A stretch of 64,000 nt of DNA from positions 1 through 64,000 of the forward strand of contig NZ_JBHTBQ010000011.1 of NCBI RefSeq assembly GCF_042664895.1. Reading direction: 5' to 3'. This DNA comes from Iodobacter arcticus. Lineage in GTDB: Bacteria; Pseudomonadota; Gammaproteobacteria; Burkholderiales; Chitinibacteraceae. Numbering within the stretch: position 1 is the stretch's first letter; each line of letters begins with the position of its first letter. Under the pieces are notes generated by a model, which worked only from the letters and a program-made list of their open reading frames with translations, made no database searches and was not told where the DNA came from. A program made the position numbers and the translations under genes. Shown here piece by piece: positions 24,126 through 33,800 of this stretch.

Positions 24126-26630
24126 TTATTGTGTGGAATCGGCAGTTACAAGCCCTTGCCGGGCCAAGTAAAGCTCGAGATCGTCTGCCGACAATGCACA
24201 GGAATATAAATACCCCTGCACACTATGGCAGCCGCTTTTGCGCAAGAATACCATTTGTTGAGACGTTTCTACGCCTTCACCCACTACAGAAAGGCGTAAT
24301 TTACGTGCCATGGCAATAATTGCCTCGGTAATTGCCGCATTATCCGAATCATCCGGCAAGCCTTCAACAAAAGAGCGATCAATTTTCAGACTATCAATGG
24401 GGAAGTGTTTCAGATTAGATAGCGATGAATAACCCGTGCCAAAATCATCAATCGCCAGCATTACGCCCATGGCTTTAAGCTCGTTCAGCGTCTGCACGGC
24501 GCGCTGCGGATCTTGCATAATCATGCTTTCGGTAATTTCCAGCTCTAGCCGCGCGGCAGAAATCCCCGTTTTAGCCAACGCAGCTTGCACCTGTTGAACC
24601 AGATTCGCTTTTTGAAACTGCCGGGGCGATAAATTAACCGCTACATGGGGAATATCAAAGCCAGCATCAAGCCAAGCCCTCATTTGCCTACATGCTTCAA
24701 ACAAAACCCACTCGCCAATGGCTACAATCAAACCATTTTCTTCAGCCAATGGAATAAAGCTCACAGGGGGAACTAAGCCTAAGCTGGGGTGATTCCAGCG
24801 GATTAAGCTTTCTAAGCCACTTAAGCGACCACTGACTAAATCAATTTTAGGCTGATAATGCAGGCAAAACTGCTTACGCTCTAAAGCATGACGCAGGCCA
24901 TTTTCCATCATCAGGTGTTCAAACGCCATTTCATTCATATTGGCGGCAAAAAATTGCACATTGTTTTTGCCCGTTTCTTTGGCACGGTACATCGCAACAT
25001 CTGCGTTTTTAAGCAGCGATGCCGGTGTTTTACCATCACAAGGGTAAACACTCACCCCAATAGAGCAACTTACAAACAACTCTTGGCCATTAATCAGGCA
25101 GGGCTGGATTAATGCTTGGCGCAGCCCTTCGGCCACTTGCCCCACTTGCTCAAGGCATACTGCGTTTTCAAGCAGAACAGTGAACTCATCGCCGCCAATA
25201 CGCGCCAATACATCTTTAACACCCAAACTATTTTGTAAGCGCTCTGCCACAATAATCAGCAAGGCATCGCCCACTTCATGACCTAAGGTGTCGTTGATGG
25301 TTTTAAAACGATCCAAATCAATAAACAGCACAGCAAATTGGCTATCTTTGGCTTTTTGTACCGCGCTATTGAGCTGATCTTGCAGCGCAATCCTGTTATA
25401 TAAGCCAGTGAGCGGATCATGATTAGCTAGATAAAACAACCTTTGCTCTGCTTCTTTTCTATGGGTGTAATCAGAAAAAACACCCACATAATTGCTCATC
25501 TTGCCTTGCTCATCACGCACCGAGCTTATAGATAACCACGCCGGGTAGATTTCACCATTTTTACGCCTGTCTTCCATCTCTCCCTGCCAATGCCCATAGG
25601 TATTCAGCTCGGCAAGCATGGCTCCATTCACGGCCCGCCCATAGCCACGATAATTAAACATCCTCGAAACACGACCAATGACCTCTGTAGAATCAAAGCC
25701 GGTAATACGGCTAAAAGCAGGGTTCACCGCCACAATGCGGGCATCGGCATCGGTAATTAAAATTCCCTCGCTGGCGTTACCAAACACCTGAGCTGCAAGA
25801 CGCGTACTTTTGGCGGCAAGAAATTCTTCCTGATTTGAAGCGGCCAGCACCACCCCCGTCACCACCACTGAAAGCAGCAGCAATAAGCTCGATAAAAGTC
25901 CGCCTGACCAAACCGTGCCAGAATGGAAAAACACCGCCAATAAAGCGATGACGAGACCAAGCACGCCATTACCCACATGGCCTAGGCGTAAGGCAGACCA
26001 AATCATCAGGGGGAATAGCAAAAACATCAGCTCCTGATAGCCATTAAACTGAGTAAGCAAAATGGCACCCAAACCTGCAATCGCCACAATCAGCAGCATT
26101 TCTGGCAAGCGGGCAGGCCAGATCATGGTGCGCTGATGCAATAAGCCCAAGCACAGGGGAACAACAATCAGGATAAATAAGGCATCGCCCAGCCACCAGG
26201 AAACCCAGTCGAAAAATAGCGCCCTTGAAGGGACAGGAAAGAAAGCACTTTGGATGAGCACACCACAGCTTGCGCCAACAAAAGCCCCAACCAAGGGCCC
26301 TGCTAGGATCAAACGTAAGCTATCTTTCACCCTTAGCTCACCATCCAACGCAAACCGTGGCAATAAAGAAACGACCAGTAAGGGCTGAAGTACATCAAGT
26401 AAAGAGAGCTGTACCACTCCCCAAAAAGGGTAAGATTGCAAAACGGGCAGCAACCAAGAAACAGATGCAAGGGTCAGTAAGGTACGGGGGCCACAGAGTA
26501 ATAAAGCCGCCACACCGACCCCTGTGTGTACATTAAATAAGTGTTGTCCCGATGATAACTTCCAGCTAAGCAAACTAGACAGGCTATATACCGAAGCAAT
26601 AAGAAGCTGCTGTAGCCATGGCCTACGCAT
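24126..26630 (-). CDS. MASE1-PAS-GGDEF-EAL cyclic-di-GMP signalling protein
   Basis: 834 residues. About eight membrane helices (residues 1-270) form a MASE1-type sensor. A PAS domain (about 285-400, TDADARIVAVNPAFSRITGF) follows, then GGDEF (RIGGDEFTVLL near 477) and EAL domains (GLESLIRW near 605, where A of EAL is S; VNLSPRQFQ; DDFGTGYSSLSNL; GEGVET). The GGDEF motif is intact, and the EAL motifs are complete except for the E-S-L variant, so both synthesis and hydrolysis are possible. It is an inner-membrane protein. The start has GGGAG 11 bases upstream. Confidence 0.95.
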   Translation of the reverse strand: MRRPWLQQLLIASVYSLSSLLSWKLSSGQHLFNVHTGVGVAALLLCGPRTLLTLASVSWLLPVLQSYPFWGVVQLSLLDVLQPLLVVSLLPRFALDGELRVKDSLRLILAGPLVGAFVGASCGVLIQSAFFPVPSRALFFDWVSWWLGDALFILIVVPLCLGLLHQRTMIWPARLPEMLLIVAIAGLGAILLTQFNGYQELMFLLFPLMIWSALRLGHVGNGVLGLVIALLAVFFHSGTVWSGGLLSSLLLLLSVVVTGVVLAASNQEEFLAAKSTRLAAQVFGNASEGILITDADARIVAVNPAFSRITGFDSTEVIGRVSRMFNYRGYGRAVNGAMLAELNTYGHWQGEMEDRRKNGEIYPAWLSISSVRDEQGKMSNYVGVFSDYTHRKEAEQRLFYLANHDPLTGLYNRIALQDQLNSAVQKAKDSQFAVLFIDLDRFKTINDTLGHEVGDALLIIVAERLQNSLGVKDVLARIGGDEFTVLLENAVCLEQVGQVAEGLRQALIQPCLINGQELFVSCSIGVSVYPCDGKTPASLLKNADVAMYRAKETGKNNVQFFAANMNEMAFEHLMMENGLRHALERKQFCLHYQPKIDLVSGRLSGLESLIRWNHPSLGLVPPVSFIPLAEENGLIVAIGEWVLFEACRQMRAWLDAGFDIPHVAVNLSPRQFQKANLVQQVQAALAKTGISAARLELEITESMIMQDPQRAVQTLNELKAMGVMLAIDDFGTGYSSLSNLKHFPIDSLKIDRSFVEGLPDDSDNAAITEAIIAMARKLRLSVVGEGVETSQQMVFLRKSGCHSVQGYLYSCALSADDLELYLARQGLVTADSTQ

Positions 26631-26669
26631 TAATATTGCTCTCCCTGAGCGAATCTTTTTTTATAACTG

Positions 26670-26830
26670 CTATGCACTGTCGACACTGATTTCATAGTCG
26701 GCATTGGCTGGTAAAACAAACAGCCGCGCAGGCAGAATCTGCTCTTCAAACGGCTTATTTTCACCTGATCATCAAGACGGGCAACCTGTGCTTTCGCCTT
26801 GATACCTTTCAGTAGCGATGCCTTTCTTGC
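26670..26830 (-). pseudogene. Possible decayed gene remnant
   Basis: Between two genes in a 395-base gap, the minus strand encodes GKP/NKPFEEQILPARLFVLP followed by ANADYEISVDSA and a TAG stop. An upstream piece (ARKASLLKGIKAKAQVARLDD) is in another frame, so a frameshift separates them. Composition is gene-like, but I do not recognise the parent protein. The remainder of the gap holds the mfd promoter. Confidence 0.3.
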
Positions 26831-27025
26831 CCCTATTGTGCCCAGTGATCACGACGATCCGGCACAAATACGAAACAAATCTACGCAGAGTGTATTACCA
26901 GCTAATCTAATATTTGGTAAGCATCATTAGATAGTTGCTCAAAAAAATCAAGCCCCAGCTTTCTCAAACAGATCAGGCAGGACGGGTATAATCCGCCACT
27001 ACGCTTTCTAAGAATGCTATCTGCC

Positions 27026-30000
27026 ATGACACTACCTGCACTCCCTCTTAACGGCCAACGCACCCAAATCCATGCCTTACATGGATCGGGTGACGCTTGG
27101 GCCTTAAGCCATTACGCCAATATTGCACATCCTCTGGTGGTGTTTACGTCCAATGCGCAGGTGGCCAGTCGCTTAAAAGAAGAGCTCGCCTTTTTAGCGC
27201 CACAAAAAAACATCGTCCTTTTCCCCGATTGGGAGACGCTGGCTTACGATCACTTCAGCCCGCACCACGATTTGATTTCAGAGCGCTTGGCGGCGTTGTG
27301 GCAAATTCGTCAGAACCAAGCCGATGTCGTGATCGTGCCGGTGCAAACCGCCATGGGTGTTTTGCCCCCTGTAGAGTACCTAGCCGCTTACACTTTCTTT
27401 ATCAAAAAGGGTGAGAAGCTGGATGCAGATCAGTTGCGCGCCGACATGGCCTTTGCAGGCTATAGCCATGTGACGCAGGTGTATGGGCCGGGGGAGTTTT
27501 CGATTCGTGGCGGGCTGATTGATTTATTCCCGATGGGCTCTACCCTGCCGTTTCGCCTTGATCTATTTGGCGACACCATCGAAACCATCCGCACCTTTGA
27601 TGTGGACACCCAGCGCAGCCTTTACCCCGTACCTGAAATCCGCCTACTGCCCGCACGCGAGTTTCCGCTAGATGAAAAGGGCCGCACGCAATTTAGACAG
27701 CGCTTTAGAGAAGTCTTTGAAGGCGACCCAAGCAAAGCACGCATTTATAAAGACATTGGCAACGGCAGCACCCCAGCGGGAATTGAATACTATCTACCGC
27801 TGTTTTTTGAACAAACCGCCACGCTGTTTGATTACCTACCCAAAGACGCTGTTTTGGCGCAGCACGGCGATCTATTGCAAGCCGCCGAGCAGTTCTGGGC
27901 CGAAACCAGCGATCGTTACCGCAATCTATCAGGAGACAAAGAACGGCCAATTCTTGCACCTAAAGACCTCTACCTCAGCCCCGATGCGCTGTTTAGCGGT
28001 TTAAACAAACATCGCCGCATCGAGTTTATTGCGGGCGAATCAACACTGACTGCGGCATTGCCGCCACTCAACGTCGACCGGCGCAGCGACAATCCGATCA
28101 GCAAGCTCACCGATTTTATCGCTAGCTATAGCGGGCAAATTTTGCTCTGCGCCGAAAGTCTGGGCCGCCGGGAAACCATGGCGCAGTTCTTTGCCGAATA
28201 TGGACTAAAGCCTGAGCTGATCGAAAGCTGGGCCGCCATTCAAGAAAAAAAAACCAGCAAAGTGCTACTGACCGCCGCACCGTTTTATAACGGCTTTATC
28301 TTAAATGATGGCGCGTTAGCCATTGTGACTGAAGCCAATCTTTACGAGATGGTGGCGCAAAGCCGTGGTAAACGTCAGCAAAAGCGCAGCAATACCGATG
28401 CCATGCTGCGTGATTTATCCGAGCTAAAAATTGGTGATGCAGTGGTGCACGAAGGCCACGGTATTGGCCGCTATTCTGGCCTGACCAGTATGGATTTGGG
28501 CGAGGGTGAAACCGAATTAGTCGTCATTGAGTACGCGGGCAACGATAAGCTTTATGTGCCCGTTAGCCAGCTGCACGTCATCAGCCGTTATTCTGGCGGC
28601 AGCGCAGATGCCGCTCCATTACATAAGCTAGGCAGTGGCAACTGGGATAAATCCAAACGCAAAGCGGCCGAGCAAGTCAGAGACACCGCCGCCGAGCTAC
28701 TTAATCTTTACGCCCGCCGTGCCGCGCGTAAGGGCCATGCCTTTGAGTGGGATTTCCACGATTACGCCGCCTTTAGCGCGGGCTTTGGCTTTGAAGAAAC
28801 CGCCGATCAAGCCGCCGCCATCGAAGCCGTGCTGGTTGATATGCGCATAGATAAACCGATGGACAGACTGGTGTGTGGCGATGTGGGCTTTGGTAAAACC
28901 GAAGTCGCACTGCGCGCCGCCTTTGCCGCCGTGGCAGGTGGCAAGCAAGTCGCCGTACTGGTGCCCACCACCCTCTTGGCCGAGCAACATTTCCAAACCT
29001 TTAGCGATCGCTTTTCTGACTGGCCGATTAAAGTGGCTGAAATTTCGCGCTTCAGAAGCGCTAAGGAAGCCGCCGCCACAATGAAAGGCATGGCGGAAGG
29101 CACGGTGGATATTGTGATCGGCACGCATAAACTGGTGCAGCCGGATGTGGAATTCAACAAGCTGGGCCTCGTGATTATTGATGAAGAACACCGCTTTGGT
29201 GTGCGGCAAAAAGAGCAGCTGAAAGCGCTGCGCGCCGATGTGGACGTGCTCACCCTGACCGCCACGCCAATTCCGCGCACGCTGGCAATGAGCTTGGAAG
29301 GCTTGCGTGACTTTTCCGTAATTGCCACCGCGCCGAATAAACGCCTTGCGGTTAAGACCTTTCTCGCCAAATTTAGCGACGGCATTATCCGCGAAGCGGT
29401 GCTGCGCGAGCTAAAGCGCGGCGGACAGGTGTTCTTTTTGCATAACGAAGTCGACACCATCGACAATATGCGCGAAAAACTGACGGCACTGCTGCCCGAA
29501 GCCCGCGTTGGCGTAGCGCACGGACAAATGCGTGAAAGAGACCTTGAACATGTGATGCGAGATTTTTCTCAACAGCGTTTTAATATTCTGCTTTGCACCA
29601 CCATTATTGAAACAGGGATCGACATCCCCAACGCCAACACCATTTTGATGAATCGTGCTGATAAATTTGGTCTGGCGCAATTACACCAAATGCGTGGCCG
29701 TGTGGGCCGCAGCCATCACCAAGCTTACGCCTACCTCTTGGTTCCTGAGCCTGATGCTTTAAAGGGCGACGCTAAAAAACGCCTCGAAGCCATTCAAATG
29801 ATGGACGAATTGGGCGCAGGGTTTTATCTGGCGATGCACGATTTGGAAATCCGTGGTGCGGGTGAAGTGTTGGGCGATTCGCAATCGGGTGAGATGCAGG
29901 AAATCGGCTTCTCGCTCTACAGCCAAATGCTCAAAGAAGCGGTTAAATCGCTTAAAAAAGGCATTGAGCCTGATTTATCTCAGCCGCTCGGCGTCACCAC

Positions 30001-30427
30001 CGAAATCAATTTGCGCGCCCCCGCACTGCTGCCCGCCGAATACTGCCCCGATGTAAACGAGCGACTCAGCCTGTATAAGCGCCTGGCCCATTGTGAAAGT
30101 AATGATGAGCTAGATGATTTGATGCAAGAGCTGATCGATCGCTTTGGCCTGCTACCGGCCCCTGCCAAAGTGCTGCTCGATTGCCACCGCCTGCGCATGA
30201 TTGCAGGCGCACTCGGCATCGTTAAAATCGACGCCGCCGACAACGCCATCGTGATCAGCTTTACCACTAATACCGTGATCGAGCCGATGAAAATCATTAA
30301 GCTCATCCAAAACAAAAAGAACTACAAAATGAGCGGCCAAGATAAATTGCGCGTAGAAGGCAGCTGGCCAGAAAGCGCCTTGCGGGTGGTGAGAGTGAAA
30401 GAGTTGCTGCATGAGCTAAGCCATTGA
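27026..30427 (+). CDS. mfd: Transcription-repair coupling factor
   Basis: Mfd is an ATP-dependent DNA translocase that removes stalled RNA polymerase and recruits UvrA. About 1133 residues, normal for the family. An N-terminal UvrB-like damage-recognition region (FPDWETLAYDHFSPH) leads to the polymerase-interacting domain (VVHEGHGIGRYSGL). The RecG-type helicase has Walker A GDVGFGKTE (about 618), DEEH (about 718), TATPIPRTL and GRVGRSHHQAYAYLL. The C-terminal TRCF domain closes the protein. The start could be 27014 or 27026; neither has a strong ribosome site. It is followed by a palindromic repeat. Confidence 0.97.
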   Translation: MTLPALPLNGQRTQIHALHGSGDAWALSHYANIAHPLVVFTSNAQVASRLKEELAFLAPQKNIVLFPDWETLAYDHFSPHHDLISERLAALWQIRQNQADVVIVPVQTAMGVLPPVEYLAAYTFFIKKGEKLDADQLRADMAFAGYSHVTQVYGPGEFSIRGGLIDLFPMGSTLPFRLDLFGDTIETIRTFDVDTQRSLYPVPEIRLLPAREFPLDEKGRTQFRQRFREVFEGDPSKARIYKDIGNGSTPAGIEYYLPLFFEQTATLFDYLPKDAVLAQHGDLLQAAEQFWAETSDRYRNLSGDKERPILAPKDLYLSPDALFSGLNKHRRIEFIAGESTLTAALPPLNVDRRSDNPISKLTDFIASYSGQILLCAESLGRRETMAQFFAEYGLKPELIESWAAIQEKKTSKVLLTAAPFYNGFILNDGALAIVTEANLYEMVAQSRGKRQQKRSNTDAMLRDLSELKIGDAVVHEGHGIGRYSGLTSMDLGEGETELVVIEYAGNDKLYVPVSQLHVISRYSGGSADAAPLHKLGSGNWDKSKRKAAEQVRDTAAELLNLYARRAARKGHAFEWDFHDYAAFSAGFGFEETADQAAAIEAVLVDMRIDKPMDRLVCGDVGFGKTEVALRAAFAAVAGGKQVAVLVPTTLLAEQHFQTFSDRFSDWPIKVAEISRFRSAKEAAATMKGMAEGTVDIVIGTHKLVQPDVEFNKLGLVIIDEEHRFGVRQKEQLKALRADVDVLTLTATPIPRTLAMSLEGLRDFSVIATAPNKRLAVKTFLAKFSDGIIREAVLRELKRGGQVFFLHNEVDTIDNMREKLTALLPEARVGVAHGQMRERDLEHVMRDFSQQRFNILLCTTIIETGIDIPNANTILMNRADKFGLAQLHQMRGRVGRSHHQAYAYLLVPEPDALKGDAKKRLEAIQMMDELGAGFYLAMHDLEIRGAGEVLGDSQSGEMQEIGFSLYSQMLKEAVKSLKKGIEPDLSQPLGVTTEINLRAPALLPAEYCPDVNERLSLYKRLAHCESNDELDDLMQELIDRFGLLPAPAKVLLDCHRLRMIAGALGIVKIDAADNAIVISFTTNTVIEPMKIIKLIQNKKNYKMSGQDKLRVEGSWPESALRVVRVKELLHELSH

Positions 30428-30448
30428 GTCGTTGATGTATCAATTACC

Positions 30449-30590
30449 CGTAGGGTGGGTTAGGCCGTTGAAATGCCAAAGAAAGATAAAACGGTTTCCA
30501 GGCCGTAACCCACCACCATGCCATGGCGGGTTACGGCCGAAAGAGATCAGTGCCCTAATCCGCATAAAGAGCGGCCTAACCCACCCTACG
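30449..30590. repeat. Palindromic dispersed repeat (GTAGGGTGGGTTAG family)
   Basis: Arms CCGTAGGGTGGGTTAGGCCG and CGGCCTAACCCACCCTACG at the two ends, with internal inverted parts (GGCCGTAACCCACC / GGCGGGTTACGGCC). It lies just after mfd and could also act in termination. Related elements are at 35045, 37911, 40859, 62195 and 62951. Confidence 0.75.
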
Positions 30591-30651
30591 ATATTCGCAT
30601 CAGCAAACTTTCGCGGCACAATCCGCTCATACAAATACATACAAAACACAA

Positions 30652-30849
30652 ATGAATACAGAACCCAAATCCTCACCACCCAATAATCTGCCCCGCTATC
30701 GCTTAATCACCGGCCCCGATGACGCCAGCTTTTGCCATAGAATCAGCGAAGCACTGGCTCTTGGCTATCAGCTGTACGGCTCGCCCGCAGCGACTTTCAA
30801 CGGTCAAAATGTCATCGTTGCCCAAGCCGTGCTCTGGTCTTCACTTTAA
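30652..30849 (+). CDS. DUF1737 family protein
   Basis: A 65-residue protein with the DUF1737 core: YRLITGPDDASFCHRISEAL, GYQLYGSPA, FNGQNVIVAQAV and a terminal W. The family is widespread in proteobacteria and of unknown function. It sits between mfd and the SNF2 gene on the same strand, 30 bases before the latter, so it may be co-transcribed. No clear Shine-Dalgarno. Confidence 0.9.
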   Translation: MNTEPKSSPPNNLPRYRLITGPDDASFCHRISEALALGYQLYGSPAATFNGQNVIVAQAVLWSSL

Positions 30850-30879
30850 ATTAATACTCACATTACCTAACAAGCCACT

Positions 30880-33800
30880 ATGCCCCTGACCCAAAAAATC
30901 TCTGAACTTCATCACGACGATCTGCCGCTACTCTATGCCATGGCACTGTTTCAAGAGCCTATGCCGCAGGTTCGGCTGCTCACGCTGATGCAGCTGCGCA
31001 AAGAAAAAATGGCCAGTGGCGAGGCTTATGATCAGCCCAAGATCAAAGCCTGCCTTGCACGGTTGATGCTTAAAAAGATGGTTATCCTGCAAACGGGCAT
31101 GGGTTATGCGATAGAAGACGAATATATTTTCCCCGCCTTACTTAAGCTTAAACAAAGTGGCTGGCTGCCTAGCTGGGTAGGATCTGCCCGTGATTTGCTC
31201 ACGCAGCAGCATGAATACTCGCCATGGAAAAACTATCCAGAAGACTTTTGCCGACGAGAAGTGATGTTCTCTGCTTTTTGCGGGCAAATTGAAATCGTCA
31301 ATGAATGGCGACCGCGTATGAGCATGGCTGACAGCCTTGCCTTGCATTTTTTTGAGAGCGACAGCGGCCAGCTTTTATTTAGCCTGCTCGATGAAGAAGT
31401 TCAAAGCCAGCTTCTGCAAGACGCCTTACAAAGCAGCGCATGGACTCTAGCCGATTGCAGCGCCATCTATCAGTACACCCTCAGCCTATTTGAGCAAAGC
31501 TTTCACGAATGGCCGCTGCTGTCTGCCCAGCTAGCCGCCCATGCCCTGCTGCGTGGTGATTTTGCCCAGCTCAAGCTAATTCAGAAAAAAACACCTGCGC
31601 AATTTCTAGCCGAAAACTTAGCCGCGCTCGCTACCTTACGGGGCGAATACGGCATTGCGATCGAGATTTACGATACGCTGCTTAAAGCGCTTAAACAGGC
31701 CAGCGGCAAGCGTAAATACTTTTTGACCGACAGCAATGGCCTGTTCTATACCGTGGCGCTATTGGGGCTAAACACCCCTGCCAGCCTGAAGCTTGCCAAG
31801 GCGCAGGTCGATGAAGGCCAAAAACAAAAACACGCTTACAGCTATTTTGCCTTGCATCCTTTAGTCGATCATCTGGCCCAAGGCACACCGCTGATCAGCG
31901 CCCGCCCCGGCTATATTCATCAGCCGAGTGATTGCGATGGCCTATTTGAAGCGCTGGCCCTTTTCTGGCAAGACGCAACGGTAGACGATAGCTGGTGCCA
32001 GAAACTGATTACCGCCAGAACTAAAGCTAACAAACACGGCTATCAATGGATTGCCGCCGAGCTGGATGTGGTGCTCTTCCAGCAATTTGGCAAGCCGCTA
32101 CTCTACCCCGGCTGGCACGCCCAGCAGCAGCTCACGCCCTTGATTTCGGCCATTCAAAGAGAAGAAGGCTGGCAACGTGCGCTTGTGGCACTGAGCCAGC
32201 TCAAAGCAGGCACACCGGTCAGCACCAGCGATGTGCGTATCGCTTGGCTGATCGAAACCAATCACGGCGATATCCGGATTGACCCGCGTGAGCAAAAGAA
32301 AAGCGCCAAAGGCGTTTGGAGCAAGGGCCGCGCCGTGGCGCTGCGCCGTATGCTGCAAGAGCAAGACACCTTGCCGGGCATGACCGATCAAGACAAACGC
32401 GTCGCCAGCTGTATCAGAAAATCGTACAACAATTATTACGGCGGCAGCGAGTACGAGCTGGATGCCGAGGCAGCCGTCGGCCATTTAATCGGCCACCCTG
32501 CGCTATTTTGGTTTGACGCGCCCGATGTGCGCATCGATATAGCCAAGGGCGAAGTGGCGCTGCTGCTCAAAGAAAAGCAAGGCCAGATCACCCTGCAGCT
32601 CGATCCCGAAATGGATAGCAATGCCGCGCTGATCTGGAAAAAAGAAACCCCAACCCGCCTCGTCATTTACAGCTCCAGCGCCGAAATCAAGCAAATCGCA
32701 GGCATTTTAGGCACAGGGCTGGCCGTGCCGGTGGCAGCCAAAGCACAGCTAGTGGACGTCATTACCGCGATTGCGCCGCATATTGCCATTCACTCCGACC
32801 TGCCCGAGCTGGCCGCCCATGTAGATAGCGTGCCCGCCAATGCAACGCTTTATGCGCATCTTTTGCCGCTGCAAGAAGGGCTGCGGATGCAGCTACTGGT
32901 TCGTCCGCTAGCCGGTGGCAGCTGGATGACGCCCGCCAAGGGCAGCGTGAATGTACTGGGGGAAATCGACGGCAAGGCGGTGCAAGCCGTCCGTGATTTG
33001 GCCGCAGAAAAGAAACGCCTAAAGCGAGTGGTCGATGGCTCGCCGACCCTCAGCCAAGCCGAGCAAAATGGCATTGAGTGGGAGCTATTCCACCCCGAGC
33101 TTTGCTTAGAGCTACTGGCCGAGCTAAGAACCTTTGGCGACGACACCCTGCAACTGGTCTGGCCCGAAGGCGAGCGTTTCCGCTTAAACAGCACGCGTGG
33201 CCTTGCGCAAATGTCGCTCACGGTCAAAAAACAAGGCGAGTGGTTTGTAGCGGGTGGCGAGCTAACGCTGGATGATGGCCGTGTGCTGGCACTGAGAGAA
33301 TTGCTGCAAATGATGGACAAGGCCGAGGGCCGCTTCTTGCCGCTGGGCGATGGCGATTATTTGGCACTTACCGCTGCATTTAAAAAGCGCCTCGACGAAT
33401 TGCGCGTGCTGGCCGAAATCAATAAAGACGGCCTGCGCATCAGCGCACTGACCGCGCCACTGCTGGCCGAGCTGGCTAGCGAAGTGGGCGATTTGCAAAG
33501 CGATGCCGCTTGGCAAGAGCAAGTGGAAAAGCTTGATTCGCTGGCCGATTTTCAGCCGAAAGTACCCTCCACCCTGCAAGCCACCTTGCGCGATTACCAG
33601 CTGGAAGGCTTTCAATGGTTGTCCCGACTAGCACGTTGGGGCGTGGGCGCATGTCTGGCTGACGATATGGGCTTGGGCAAAACCGTGCAAGCACTGGCGC
33701 TGCTCTTAACCCGCGCACCGCAAGGCCCGGCGCTGGTGATTGCACCGCTATCGGTGGCGCTAAATTGGCAGGCCGAAGCGCTGCGCTTTGCGCCTACGCT

